Source: DASWTL01 sp966250385
Lineage (GTDB): Bacteria > Bacteroidota > Bacteroidia > Sphingobacteriales > Sphingobacteriaceae
DNA: 64,000 nt
Reading direction: 5' to 3'
Assembly: GCA_966250385.1 (NCBI GenBank)
Contig: CBINHC010000009.1
Span: 131,660-195,659, forward strand
Below are positions 44,601 through 55,500 of this stretch, in pieces; the first letter of the stretch is position 1; each line of letters starts with the position of its first letter. A model generated the notes under the pieces. That model saw nothing but the letters and a program-made list of their open reading frames with translations, was not told the DNA's origin and made no database searches. Made by a program: the position numbers and the translations under genes.

Positions 44601-47600
44601 CGGCGTTTCGCGGATCGAAGTCAGGATCCATGCTCCAGATAAATCCCCGTTCAGAGACCCAGCTTCCGCCATTATCCGTGATGTCTGCGACAGCTGCAGC
44701 CTCGGACTCACCAATGGGTGTCACCGATAAGACCGATAAAACCGGCGGGGAAATCGGAGGCGTTTCAAAATGAAATTCAACATTTCCGTAATTCAGTCCA
44801 ACAGTATTGATTCCGTATCCACGCACAAAATACTCCGTGGCGGGTTGCAGGCCGTCAATAACGGCCTGATAACCGCCAATTCCGCCAAGGTTATAAGAAA
44901 CTCTTGTGCTGAGATCGATTGTAGGCCCTGATGAGGTACTCCACACGATGCCATGCCCAAGCATTCTTGCCCGCCCGTCATCCACGATCCGGGCATCAAT
45001 GACTACGGCAGTCCCGGCCCTGGTAGCAAACGGCGCTGATGCCCGATCAATGGTAACAATGGGGCGCCCCTGCGTTCTGAATTGCTTCTGATCGCCATAA
45101 GTGGTGTCCACTCCATTCACTGCGAAGGCCCTGATGTAGTAAATGGTGTTTTCCTTTAAACCGGACAGATAGGTAACAAACGGTCCTGTAGCGGATCCGG
45201 ACTGCATCACCTTATTGGCCAGCGGAATCTTTTGAGGCTCCAGGTCTTTATTCTCTGTGTAAGCGACGCCGCGTGTTGTAATATAGGAGCCACCGTCGTC
45301 GGTGATATTTCCACCGGTTCTTGCCGTGGTTCCTGTCACGTCGGCTGCAGCAGTTGTAATTACTTCAGCATATCCCGCAGCCAGCGTCTGAACTTTTTCC
45401 TTCTGACCAAAGGAAATTCCGGCTACATTCACGGCGAACGCGGAGACATAGTAATCTATGCCGCCCTTCAGGCCGGTTATTGTGGTTGCAAAACTGGCCG
45501 CATCATGCTGCTCAATACGATTCACCTGCTCAGCCTTCGGATCGAAACTCGGATCGGTACTCCAAACCATACCGGTGCGCAAAAGGGGCGCAAATCCCGT
45601 ACTGGTAACGACACCGCCTGTGGTGATTGTTTTATTGGTCCTTGCAGACGCCGGGCGGGTGGTCAGTCCGGGGAGATCAGCCTGAGTAAACTCCAGTTCG
45701 GGACCGTAACCTCTGAAGGTTCCGTTGTCAGCAAAAGCTCGTACATAGTACTTCCTGCCTGGTATCAGGCCGGTCATTGCCATGCTGAAGGCGCCCTCCC
45801 CGTAACCCGTTTGTTCAAACTTCCCCTCGGGGTTCCTGTAGTCAAAACCTGCCGATGAACCCCAGACTATTCCTCTGGAAGTTACCCTTCCGCCGCCATG
45901 ATTAACGATGGTACCTCCGCCAACCGCGGTGGTCAGCGCTGTACTTTCCGGCCTCTTGGTCTCCAGGGTAGGCGCTACGGGAGAATCGGTTTTAAAAAAT
46001 ACCTTCTCGGGCCCGTAAGCAACTCCGGCGGAGTTTACGGCAAAGGCACGCACGTAATAGGTAGTGTTTCCATATAAACTTGTCAGGTTCGCCGTGAAGG
46101 TGCCGGTTCCCGATCCAGGAGGAGTACTGACAAAATCTTCGACGGTTGGTTCTTCATGCTCAGCCCACACCAGCCCGTTCCGGGTTACAGCTGTCCCACC
46201 ATTATTCAGAACCCGTCCCTGTCCGATCGCGGAAACGTTCGTGTGGGACAGCACGGGCAATGTTTCCACTGTTGCATAATTCCAGGTGGTGAACTCCACC
46301 GGATCACCATAGGCAACCAGGCCGGCTCCATTCTTTGCATATGCCCGAACATAATAAGTCACTCCGGGCATCAGGCCAGTCATCACGCTGGTAAAGCTCC
46401 AGGGGTCTGTTTGCCTGGTCCTTTCATTCACCACGTCTTCCGGAATAAAATTTCTGTTAGTGCTCCAAACCAGGCCCGTTTCCACCAGCAATGCGCCACC
46501 GTGACTGATAATCTCCCCTCCTCCCCGGCCACTGATTCCGGTAATATTCTTTACCTGCATGGTCTTAACGGTCGGTTTTACCGGAGGCGGTGTCCTTAGT
46601 GTCCGGCTGTCTCCATAGGCGGTACCCACTTCATTGGTCGCATAGGCACGGTAAAAATAGGTGGAGTTGCCCAGGAGCTCACCGATGGTGTGATCAAACT
46701 GTCCCATGCCTTTGCCGGACTGAACGCGTGTCGCCAGATTGATGGTAGGCTCATCTGAAAGATCCCAGACAATTCCACTTCGAGATACCTGGCTTCCGCC
46801 GTCGGAAATGATGTCACCCGATACGCTTGCTGTTGTGCCGGTCACCGTCACGTCGGTTTTGGTAAAAACGGTCGGCCTGGCGATGGTCTTGAAGGATACG
46901 ACATTTCCATATGAAGGCAGGGGTGCGTCGGTCAGTGCATAGGCTCTGACGTAATATGTCTTCTCCGACTGTAATCCGGCGATCATCAGGTCAAACGTCC
47001 CTGACCCCGTACCGCCACTGATCTTACTGTCGTTAATGGTCGGTGCGCCCGTTGTATTCCAGCAAAATCCGCGTTCCCTGACATCCGAGCCGCCATCGTT
47101 TAGAATATTACCCCCGGCGGACACACTGGTACCCGAAGTGTTGTTTATCGGGTAGGTCTGAATAGTGGCCGACACCGGCGACCCGGTGATCAGTTGAACA
47201 GGCTCACCATACCCTGCGCCGACACTATTGGTACCGAAGGCCCGCACATAATAGGTTGTATTGGCCCGCAGACCATTGATGGTACTAAAAAACGGACCGG
47301 TTCCATTCCCCCCCAGAACATACTCGTTGGGCTCCGGATTCAGGGGATCCTGGTTCCAGCAAAGCCCTCTGTAAAAGACGGGTTCTCCGCCATCATCTGT
47401 TACGTTTCCGCCTCCCGTGGCCGATGTCGCAGACACTGCAGACAACATCGGATCCGTGACGACTGTCGGCTTCGCGGCTGTCGGGAATTCGAGAACATCC
47501 CCATATTTAATACCAAAACTATTTTTTGCATAGGCGCAGAAATAGTAGGTCGTCCCGGGCTCGAGTTCCTGCCGTAAGCCGTAAAACAGCCCGGTGCCGC

Positions 47601-49341
47601 TCGTATTCGGGTCGGACGGCAGGACGGTCTTCAGGGTATCCCTCTCGGTCGCGGGATCGAAGTTCGGGACTTTGCTAAAGATGAAACCTCGCTCAATCAG
47701 TGCTGATGCTCCGGTGCTTATAACCTCACCTGCTCCCAAAGCGGTCCTGCCGGTGGTTGCCTGTTCATCCAGGGGCAATGTGTTAATGGTTGGAAGCCCG
47801 GTAGCATCAAAGGCCGTTTCCGAACTGAAGCTAATATCGATATCGTTCCATGCATAGGTACGAACATAATATCTTTCCCCCGGCAGCAGCCTGAGCAACT
47901 GACAATCGAACGTACCGATATCGAAGGCGCTGACCGTCTGTGAGCGCTCATGATCAATGTCCGGATGATCCAGGCGCCAGTCACTTGCAGGGATCGGAAT
48001 CTTACTCCAACTTACTCCCCGCTCACGGACCTCAGCCCCGCCATTGTTCAAAATAGTAACCTTAGTTGAAGCGGATACATCGGTAATATTGCTGATCGTG
48101 ATCGAAGGACTGAGCACCGGTGCTGTGGGTCCTGGGGTGGTGAACTCCACGATCGGCAGACCAAAGGCTCTGCCTTTGATATTGTCAGCGAAAGCCCGCG
48201 CATAATATTTCGTATTGGCCTTCAGGGGTGACATCTTACTGGGAAAACTTCCCACACCGGAGCCGTCAAAGGTTTCCACGGCAAGCGGGTCAATGGCCGG
48301 ATCATTGGTCTCGCTATAAATAACTCCCCGTGAAGATACCCGCGCGCCACCGTCACGGGTGATGTCGCCGCCTGCGACTGCACTGATGGGCATTCGCCGC
48401 AACGGATCTTCGGGAAGCGTTACGATCGTGGCCTTCGACGCCACATCCGTTGTGAATGGCTTATTTTCGCCATAAATAACTTCACCAGAGCCTTGCACCA
48501 CCGCGTAAGCCCGGACATAATAGGTCGTATTGGCGTCAAGATTATTGGTCACAGTAAGCGGAAGTTCGCCGTCTGAGGGAATCGCCCCCGAGTACGCTAG
48601 AGAAGTCGGCAGCGTATTGAGCGGATCCAAAGTCTTGCTCCAGCAGATGCCAACCTCTGAAAAGGAACCACCGCTGCTCAGAATCCTGATTCCGCTGGTG
48701 AAGGAAGAGTTGGTCACCCCGGAGGGCTCTAACGTCTCTATCGGGGAACAATTCAGATCCTGCCAGCTACCGTTAGCGTAGTACCGGATCCTCCTGGCAA
48801 CCGAGCTCAGATAAAAGGCTCCATCGGAAAGCCCGATTGGGAACGGATCAGCAGCCAGAACAGGGATCCTTGATATTTGAAGGGAAGCCGATGTACCGAA
48901 TCCGGTAGTGATCGGAAGCGCTCCGGAAGCGCTCCGGAGGTCAGTCAGGGTTCGCCACGCCGTACCGCTAAAGACCATGATCCGCTGCCGGGACGTTGAA
49001 TAGTAAACGGCACCGGCCGGACTGGGGCCCGATGGATCGGAACTCAGAACCGGTAACGACGGAATCCCGTCTACGGTCTTAAATGAGGAAGCGGGCTGAG
49101 CCCCGATCAGATTGGTCGCGCAGAGACTTTCCCAGGCGCTGCCCGAATAAACCAGAGGCTTGCCGGCAGCGACATCGAATACGATCATACCGGCCTCCGG
49201 AGCCATATTGGCCGCAACTGTCACCGGCAGGTGCGGTATCCCTCCTATAACACGGAAACTTCCTTGAGCCCGGCCATTGTGTATGTAACCGAATAAAAAA
49301 AATGCCAATAAAAAATACAGCCTTTTCAATATCATTTTCAC
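38602..49341 (-). CDS. Giant surface protein 1: 23 FN3-like modules and 5 FISUMP domains
   Basis: 3579 residues with a signal peptide (residues 1-26). After it come three ~60-residue repeats of the form GIPSLPVL...YYSTSRQRIMVFSGTAWRTL. I counted 23 FN3-like modules of ~95 residues by their core (x)GGxxVxxRGxVW ... TTYYVRAYAxN ... YGxxxxF. In the C-terminal ~1300 residues the last five modules alternate with five FISUMP domains (Fibrobacter major-paralogous family), each with CWIxxNLGA, CRLLLGxGWRLPT and the end LRCI/VRCI. No type A or type B T9SS sorting domain is visible; the protein ends in VRCIKDIN. It is a surface-anchored or outer-membrane-bound, probably adhesive, protein. It is the first gene of an operon that continues with the TlpA, type B CTD and PorP/SprF genes, under operator 9. 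Confidence 0.85.
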   Translation of the reverse strand: MKMILKRLYFLLAFFLFGYIHNGRAQGSFRVIGGIPHLPVTVAANMAPEAGMIVFDVAAGKPLVYSGSAWESLCATNLIGAQPASSFKTVDGIPSLPVLSSDPSGPSPAGAVYYSTSRQRIMVFSGTAWRTLTDLRSASGALPITTGFGTSASLQISRIPVLAADPFPIGLSDGAFYLSSVARRIRYYANGSWQDLNCSPIETLEPSGVTNSSFTSGIRILSSGGSFSEVGICWSKTLDPLNTLPTSLAYSGAIPSDGELPLTVTNNLDANTTYYVRAYAVVQGSGEVIYGENKPFTTDVASKATIVTLPEDPLRRMPISAVAGGDITRDGGARVSSRGVIYSETNDPAIDPLAVETFDGSGVGSFPSKMSPLKANTKYYARAFADNIKGRAFGLPIVEFTTPGPTAPVLSPSITISNITDVSASTKVTILNNGGAEVRERGVSWSKIPIPASDWRLDHPDIDHERSQTVSAFDIGTFDCQLLRLLPGERYYVRTYAWNDIDISFSSETAFDATGLPTINTLPLDEQATTGRTALGAGEVISTGASALIERGFIFSKVPNFDPATERDTLKTVLPSDPNTSGTGLFYGLRQELEPGTTYYFCAYAKNSFGIKYGDVLEFPTAAKPTVVTDPMLSAVSATSATGGGNVTDDGGEPVFYRGLCWNQDPLNPEPNEYVLGGNGTGPFFSTINGLRANTTYYVRAFGTNSVGAGYGEPVQLITGSPVSATIQTYPINNTSGTSVSAGGNILNDGGSDVRERGFCWNTTGAPTINDSKISGGTGSGTFDLMIAGLQSEKTYYVRAYALTDAPLPSYGNVVSFKTIARPTVFTKTDVTVTGTTASVSGDIISDGGSQVSRSGIVWDLSDEPTINLATRVQSGKGMGQFDHTIGELLGNSTYFYRAYATNEVGTAYGDSRTLRTPPPVKPTVKTMQVKNITGISGRGGGEIISHGGALLVETGLVWSTNRNFIPEDVVNERTRQTDPWSFTSVMTGLMPGVTYYVRAYAKNGAGLVAYGDPVEFTTWNYATVETLPVLSHTNVSAIGQGRVLNNGGTAVTRNGLVWAEHEEPTVEDFVSTPPGSGTGTFTANLTSLYGNTTYYVRAFAVNSAGVAYGPEKVFFKTDSPVAPTLETKRPESTALTTAVGGGTIVNHGGGRVTSRGIVWGSSAGFDYRNPEGKFEQTGYGEGAFSMAMTGLIPGRKYYVRAFADNGTFRGYGPELEFTQADLPGLTTRPASARTNKTITTGGVVTSTGFAPLLRTGMVWSTDPSFDPKAEQVNRIEQHDAASFATTITGLKGGIDYYVSAFAVNVAGISFGQKEKVQTLAAGYAEVITTAAADVTGTTARTGGNITDDGGSYITTRGVAYTENKDLEPQKIPLANKVMQSGSATGPFVTYLSGLKENTIYYIRAFAVNGVDTTYGDQKQFRTQGRPIVTIDRASAPFATRAGTAVVIDARIVDDGRARMLGHGIVWSTSSGPTIDLSTRVSYNLGGIGGYQAVIDGLQPATEYFVRGYGINTVGLNYGNVEFHFETPPISPPVLSVLSVTPIGESEAAAVADITDNGGSWVSERGFIWSMDPDFDPRNADEDHKIRLGEDIGRIQGLFSDLKPGETYYVWAYAVNKADVTFSTPFLYAHPAVLPKVITDPLVTTLSTTSARGAGTIADSGGSSVLATGLVWSTKFNFDPNTDPVSSTSDGDLSGGFNSTMTGLSERVTYYVRAYATNGKGTGYGEQVSFCLFATAPELTTISVQDILGQSANVSGSLDRDGGMPATRWGFVWSTDKEPDYYKHPHTEIVRGGSDPVFTGDFNGGLSGLLPNTQYYVRAYAINLAGVGYGVPVAFLTADYPTLTAASVDQLGTTVTSISGSITHNGRLPILKRGIVWGRYDNPEVNPLGRVEEDVAPGPVQGHGEGEFILKMTGLLPETSYFAKAYGVNQVGTTYSAYVKVRTKPITEPSVQTVEPINITPTSADPGGDVTDNGGADITRQGILYSTSGFPELTIDNGIFTVNNGAAQFTANLADLEPGTTYYYRAYAYNGYKYGYGDQKSFPTPAVPPTLGEVTITEIQSTSVKATAEMTHTGGDPVTARGFVWTTQASDPTVISNEGYTDDMRGVKETFTHTLTPLQEGKVYRVRAYATNGVNTGYGPVEIFTICPPSITRYHAAGHNGAPVDKSVTYEVIGSEASGEVKCWIARNLGADSQATTASDSRPEAAGWYWQFSKQQGYEYGVSRTPATWISGISDPSDWVAANDPCRLLLGEGWRLPTKGEYDIADANWTAFGDPFASELKLHAAGFIEANGATQGVAPGALYGRGQFGNYWSSTRFDSNQGHYFRFNSVENKSFVTNVSKAYGMSVRCIQAEIVKTAPSVSDVVVSEMTPATAKVAAAVTIDGGSAITDRGFVWNDTGAAPVLDTDQTIRPGPGGNVGPFESTLTGLEAYKVYHVWAFAKNQNNGITFSPVATFKLCPPVTRQHVAGVNGAPVSRQVDYEVVSAAVSGQPACWLGRNLGAEKQGQDAFDGSAEAAGWYWQFGVGQGFEYKASRVPATTWTSPSASASNWPESTDPCNLLLGGGWRLPTQSEYVSANTNWKKLQDGYNSPLKLHAAGFIDRVSGVIGNRGRAAAIWTSDSDPGNSANGWHLGINNLNGDVSTVASASKAYGLSVRCILIDPVITAPIVSSIAISDMAATQFRGKASVLYDGGKAITEHGLVWSTTPDPTVDNKMGSVYEMTNVVGDYSMDVTGLRPGQYYVRAYASNGIKIGYGPVEKVLICPESIARYHIEGQNGAPESKQVTYGVTSIVNSGKNTCWITQNLGASKQAASATDPDPAAAGWYWQYNRPGTAYYFSGATRVPSAGWVASINEGSEWSGSDPCALLIGAGWRMPTKIEWEATESQWNTLQNAFDSPLKIHAAGWVNSTGLKERGETAAIWSSNQGSGSLGWSYWSSVAAQWGSVSDLRHRSKPDAESLRCLAQSMVSGPPFVTYATIDQLSATEVKASAIVVSDGFDNVTDWGFVWNETGAAPVLDQDRTVRSALGTGIGTFSATLNGLEGNKVYYVWAFAKNEHSGVTLSPVSSFTVCPPITRIHMAGVNGAPVEKTVTYKTVSSTLAGTGPKCWIAQNLGADEAPGTATDTSPGATGWYWQFNRLQGFSFGSGTVTPLSWTNPNENTSWSGSNDPCTMLLGGGWRIPTSTEWGAVKAKISTLSAGFSSELKLHAGGGADGTNTPTVPGLVARGTEGYYWTSTNVWNDGVAAYFFKLTSGQTYLPSWRKSSYYAVRCIRDNTAALIPQLGSTLLVNSTSTSAELKSATLVDDRNEITERGFTWTSSDRNPNRQTDSYQAVTGTGLGYFSAAISPLAEGVVYSVSSYAVLGNGTIVYGPAEKFTVCLPVTVAHVAGVNGSPITKTITYQTTSSTVAGTTPKCWITQNLGAERPATSAADASEQAAGWYYQYNRKQAFEFLGTAPRGISGWLGPAGNAFWSSAEDPCRLLLGAQWRIPTQAEWRAVAAKNPSFEIGYQSPLKLHAAGTIENKPEGQSLVGRGVAGIWWSNSPYSAYGAYWFKLSSVPAVSVVDQFQQEEGHSVRCIKDIN

Positions 49342-49425
49342 TAAGACATTATCCGATGTAACTGCATCAGCGGGTTGCCTTTATCTACCCCTGCAGGGCT
49401 ACCCGAAGGTGTCCTTGCCTGGGAG

Positions 49426-49489
49426 CAAAAGTATCGTGCCTCCCGGGAGACCGCTTTACACAATTCGCCGGAACATTTATATTATTTCA
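49426..49489 (-). promoter_or_regulatory. HMA-AraC-type operator and promoter 9 (giant protein 1)
   Basis: The -7 box TACTTTTG is at 49433-49426, and the leader to the ATG at 49341 would be about 80 nt. Plus-strand reading: proximal TTACACAATTCGC from 49456 and distal TTATATTATTTCA from 49477, 21 bp apart; 23 bp from proximal start to -7 start. Confidence 0.8.
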
Positions 49490-49557
49490 AGAAATCGATC
49501 GGTTTAGCGGCCCCTCTAAGGCCGGAAAAACAAACACTTCCTATTTCTAATCCTTCA

Positions 49558-52500
49558 TTAGTATGGTTTCATACACCGCAGGGAAAATCCATAATTGGCA
49601 TTTACTCCACTATATACGCTGGTAGCTACTTCGCCGACAACCCCCGTCCTGAAGTAGGCCCCGCCTGATATCCAGAAAGCCCCTGCCTTACCTTTAGCTG
49701 TGTATACTCCATCATATCCTATAAATCCGGGAGCATGCAATTTTAGTACTGACGCATGGGCCTGATCAACAGTGCCCCACCCACTGGTATTGTCAGCATT
49801 AGTCCACTCCGTCCGCGTCGGCATCCGCCACCCAAAGCCCAGCAAAAGTTTGCAGGGATCCTCTGATGCCAGGCCATTGCCGATAGCTGTACCCCAATCC
49901 GCAAGCGGCTCCCGGGTCCCGCTGTCCATCGAGTATCCCTGGGTACTTGTATATCTCCAGAACCAACCTCTGGACGTTGTAAGATCCTCATTGGCAATAT
50001 CGGCGGGCTGGCTCGCACCAAGATTCTGAGTGATCCAGCATGCCTGGCTACCTGACAGAGTGGTACTGACGGCCTTATACATAATGGTCTTATCTGCCGG
50101 AGCGCCATTCTCGCCGCCCTTATGCTGCACCATAAATTCGGAAGGGCATATCGGGAAAACTGTCCTTTCAGAATAGACTACTTCCGGTTTATTGGTATTC
50201 TTAGCGAAGGCCCATACGTAATAGGTTATGCCAGGATCGAGACCCACTATGTTGATACTAAACTCGCCGACAGCATTCATAACAGCCGGTCTTATCACCG
50301 TATTCCCTGCTCCGAGACCCGGCGGAAGGCCGGTGGTATTATATACGATTCCACGGTCCGTAATTGCCGAACCGCCGCTTAGGGTGACCGTTGCGGCACC
50401 GGTAAAGCTGGTGGCAGTGGGTGCCTGAATGGTTACTCTGGAAACTGAAGGAATTGATTCCTGCCCGCTGTCTTTCACACATCTTACCGGGAATCCGTCT
50501 GCTTTGTTATAGCCAACAATGGAGTTTGCGGACCCCATTACAAGTGAAAGAGCACTTTGAGGAGCCGTAGACACTTCATCAGACGACCAGTAATAACCTT
50601 CGGCTGAAACAAACACTGAACCGTAAGTACCGCCTGCGGTAATATACCTGGCATGATGTAAGTTGAGAGGGGAACTATAAACAGTAGCCTGAGTAGAGTA
50701 TAAATTTTTTACCTCACCCCATTCACTGCTCGTTGGCAATCGCCAGCCGCCACCAAGCTGGAGGCGGCATGGATCATTTACCGGCTGCCAGCTTCCGGGA
50801 TCATAACTGTTACCGGGCCACGAAGGACTTACGTTTCCTGAAGTCACCTTATATCCTTGCTTACGGTTAAACTGCCAGAACCAGCCAGCGGCCTGTTCTG
50901 ACGCATTAGTCAACCGGTCTGCCTGTTCAGAGGCTCCCAGATTCTGGGCCAGCCAGCACTTGGCTTCACCGCTGCCTTCCCGCAATGAAACAGTCTTATA
51001 ACTAATCGTTTTTGATTCCGGAGCACCATTATGATCTTTCTGATGTACCACCGTCACCGGTGTGCATATTATTTCGCGTAAGCTTAATCCGGTGCCTTCC
51101 GTGTTGCTCGCATAAGCCCATACAAAATAGGTTGAGTACTCTGAAAGCCCCCCTATGACGGCATCAAAATTACCGGTTCCGCTGGATTGGTTTGCTGAAA
51201 CGAAGACTGAAACATTATCCCCGCGTTCAGGCGCTGTCCCGGTGACATTATAGACAAATCCACGATCAGAAACCCCGGCGCCACCATCACTGGCTACAGT
51301 TGCAGAAGCCGAGAAGGATGTTCCGGAAGTTGAAGTAACGGAAAGGCCCCCTACCGTTGGTGCACCAATCACAACCTCATCCATCAAACACCTTACAGCA
51401 AAACCATAGGGTTTGTAAACCCCCGTTGCTCGTACTGCATAGGCCGTTTTGCTGAATTCTGCAAAATATCCAAGATTATCACCTCCGGAAGAGCTACTCC
51501 AGTACCTTGCCAGTCCGTCGGCCTTAAGCCACCCGTCATTGTGATAGAGCTCCCCTGAACCCTGCAATTTAAACTTCGACGACGATGCATCCGGAAGTGC
51601 AATCCATCGGCCATTCGAAATAACGCTTATCCATTCATCTTTTGAAGGAACCCGCCAGCCTTCACCGATCAATAGCCGGCAAGGGTCATTGAGCGTTTTC
51701 CAGTCTGCATTTTCCGTGTAGGCTGCTTTGTCCCAGGTAGTAGCAGGTGTCCGGCTACCCGTCCATTGGTAACCCCGCATTCTGTCAAACTGCCAGAACC
51801 ATCCACGATCGGTATTGTCCGCTGCACCAAGATCCTGGGTAATCCAGCACTTGGCTTCTCCCGAAGCCGAGCTGCTGATTACATTATAGGTGACTGACTT
51901 ATCAACCGGTGCGCCGTTTGATCCCGCAACATGAAATCTGGTAATGGTTGGCGGGCAAGGTCTAAAGGTTTCAGGTTCACCAAAAACTTTAGTTCCCTCG
52001 GTACTAACAGCATAAGCCCAGATATAATACACCAGATTATTATGCAGTCCAGCAAGCGTGTTGGAAAACTCACCTAAACCAGCACCGGCAGGCACCTCGG
52101 TCACGAAATCAACTTTAGGATCTCCGCCGGTGGTATTCCATACAAAACCCCTGGCCGTCACGGCTGATGCACCTTCTGAAGTTACGGCAGCCGATAGAGT
52201 TGCGCCGGCTTCTGAGGTACTGTTAATCTGAACTTTGCTTACAGTTGGTAGCGGATCCAGGTCCCCTGTTTTCACACACCTTAAACTCAATGCATTAACC
52301 TTATCTGTGGTAGTTTCACTGTAGGCTGATGTGGTAAGGGACAAGAATCTTCCTTTCAATGATGAAGTGCTCCGGCTGTAATACTGCCCTGCTCCCAAAC
52401 CTGACAAATTTCCTCCAGATAAATATCCGGCACCATGCAGCTTAAGACTGGCATAGGCAGTTTTTAAATTCCAACTGGAACCTGCTGAGGTCCGGGCATT

Positions 52501-55500
52501 AGTCCAGTCAGTCATCGTTGGGATCTGCCAGCCGGTGCCCAGTAATAACCGACAAGGGTCATTACTCTCATTCCAGTCAACATTCTCATTAATATTTGTG
52601 TTCCAGAGTGTATTCGGAAGGCGGCTTCCCCCAGCCGTCAGATACCCCTGAGTCTGGTTAAATTGCCAGTACCAACCATCTGTAGCCGGGCGGGAGTCAT
52701 TATAAGCCGTTGCCTGTTCTTCCGCCCCGAGATTTTGTCCGAGCCAGCATGCGGCATTTCCGGCAAACTTTGTACTCAATACCTTATAGGTAATCGTCTT
52801 ACTGGTGGGCGCCCCGTTATAACCAGCATAATGGAAGCGGGTGATGGAAGCCGGACATTTTACAAACGACTCAACCTCTCCATACCCTATTTTTCCTTCC
52901 CCATTTACAGCGTATGCCCGGACGCGGTAAACCCGGCCCTCCACCAACGGCCCTATTTCCAGTTGGAACTGTTCAAGGGTGGCTATCTCCTCAAAGACCT
53001 CCCCTTCCTTGCTTTCCAGAGTGGGGTCAGTAGATTGACTGGTCCATACAAATCCTCGCTTGACAATTGGCTTTCCCCCGTCACTTAGTACTTCTGCAGA
53101 GATCCGTGCGCTGGTTGCAAGCAATTCTGCCAGAACAGCCTTGGAAAGAACCGGTGCTCCGGCCGGTACGACCAATTCTTCAACAGTGCCAAAGCCCGTT
53201 AAACCAGCCTGACTGGTGGCATACGCCACCACATAATAGGTACCCCCGGCATTCAACGGCGTCATCTTCAGCACATAGTCGGCGAAGCTTCCGGATGTAA
53301 GCTTCAGCTTGGTGCCGGAGGTCACCAGGTTATCCTGATCGGTGCCCCAATAAATTCCCCATTCCGTAAGCGTACTGTTACCGGTGCCGGTTACCAGCCC
53401 GCCGGTGGTTGCCGAAAACGTCGCGGCATCAAATACAGGCACTTTTGTGGTCACTACCGGATCTCCCGGCGTCGTAAATTTCTCAACCAAACCATATGCA
53501 GGATCAGCACCTGAACTGAATGCATAAGCCTGATACCAATAGTCGGTACCCTTGGCAAGGCCTGTTACGTCGATCGTATAACTACCCGTGGTCGTACTGG
53601 TTGTATTAAACCGGACTTTGTGATCGTCATCTAATTCCGGCGGATTAGCAGTACTCCAGTAAACACCCCGTTCAGTGATGCTTGAACCTCCGGTATTCGT
53701 AACGTTCCCGCCCAGTTTTGCACTGGTTGCTGTAACTGAAGTGGCCGGCTTCACTGTAATAACTGTCGCCGGAACTGGGCGCCTCAAAAGCGTTCCGCTG
53801 GTACTATACCCCCGCAAATTGAGGGCATTCTCTGCAAATGCCCAGACATAATAATCCACGCCGGCTTCCAATTGATCCAGGAGCTCTGCAAACGGTTCAT
53901 TGGTATCTGTAATTGTGACGCTGTTCGTCGCGTCTACCGCACCGGGAAGGCTGGCACTGGTGCTCCAGACAAAACCGCGGACCGTGATCGGCTCACCACC
54001 GTCAGAATGTACTACTGCAGTCGCCTTTGCTCCGTGCATATTGATGTCACTGAAGGAAACCAAACCGACAGCGGGCGGCAATGCGCCGGTTATAAACTCA
54101 ATGGCAGGAGAACTATAGCCTATCTCAGCGACTTTGTCATTCTTGGCATAGGCCCGGACATAGTATTTGGTTTTAGGCAGTAACCCGGTTATCGTAGTGC
54201 TGAACGGAGTATTACCGCTTCCCATTTCAATATGCGTCGTTAAGGTGGCCACAGGATCCGGGTTTGTGCTCCAGCAGAAACCCTTAGCGGTGACGGTCGC
54301 TCCCCCGTCATCGATTATCCGCGCCGAGACCTGTGCGCTGTTGCCGGTGACCGTATTCTCGTCCCAGTTCTCCGTTACAATGCTCGGGGCAAGGATTTTC
54401 AGGGTATTCAAATCGGCAGGACTTGCAAAGGTTGTTCCCACCTCATTAGTTGCGTACGCCCATACGTAGTAATGCGTGTCGGGCACCAGACCCGTGGTAA
54501 TCAATGCGCTGAAGGGTTCCGCCTTGTCACTGCTTTTGTCTGCCGTGAAATCGGAGGCTTTCTGCGGATCATCATAAATACTCCACTTGAAACCTCTTGC
54601 AGTTATGGGCAAACGTCCATCATCTGTGATCGCGCCGGAAACCGTGGCTGAAGCTGCCTTCGCTTCCAGAATTGTCGTTGCCGTAAGTGTTGGCCGTGCT
54701 GCCGTCGTAAAATCAACCGGCAAACCATAAGCTACTCCAACCCAGTTTTCGGCATAAGCACGCACCCGGTAACTGGTATTCGGCTCGAGCTGGCTCATGA
54801 TACTGTTATATGAAGCTATTTCCTTTATTCCGTCTGCAGTTAGACCATCATAGTTATTGATGTTCGGACTCTCGCTGTCAAGATCCGCACGACTACTCTT
54901 CATCCATACCAGACCAGATCTTAGTATGGGCGATCCGCCATCAGACTCGATCTGACCTCCGGACCTGGTGGTCGTACCTTTTATATCAGCCACTTCCAGT
55001 GTATGTACAACCGGCGACATCACGCTTGTGCTGAACCTCACCAGAGTCCCGTATGCAGTGCCCGCTTCAATACTATGCACATACGCACGAACGTAGTAAG
55101 TAACCCCTTCTTCCAGTCCCGCAAGATTCACAGTAAAATTGCTTCCCGCGCCCAACGGAAACTCCGGTACTTTCTCGTGCGCATCGACATCCGGCTTAAA
55201 GTCTCTCTTCGTACTGTAAACTACCCCGCGGTCGGTGATCGGCACTCCACCGGTATTTACGATCGCGCCACCGGCCCGGGCCGTTGACGGCGAGATAATC
55301 TTAACATCGGTTGTCTGTACCCTGGCCAATGCCGCCGGAGTAACAAACGTCACATCCTGACCGTAACCCGGTCCCTCGTCATTGATCGCATATGCCCGCA
55401 CATGATACGTGGTCACCGGGTCCAGGTTGGCAGGAAGATCCTGAAAGGAACCCTGTATGTTTCCTGAATTCTGAGTCTTGCTTAACAGGGCAATTGTGGG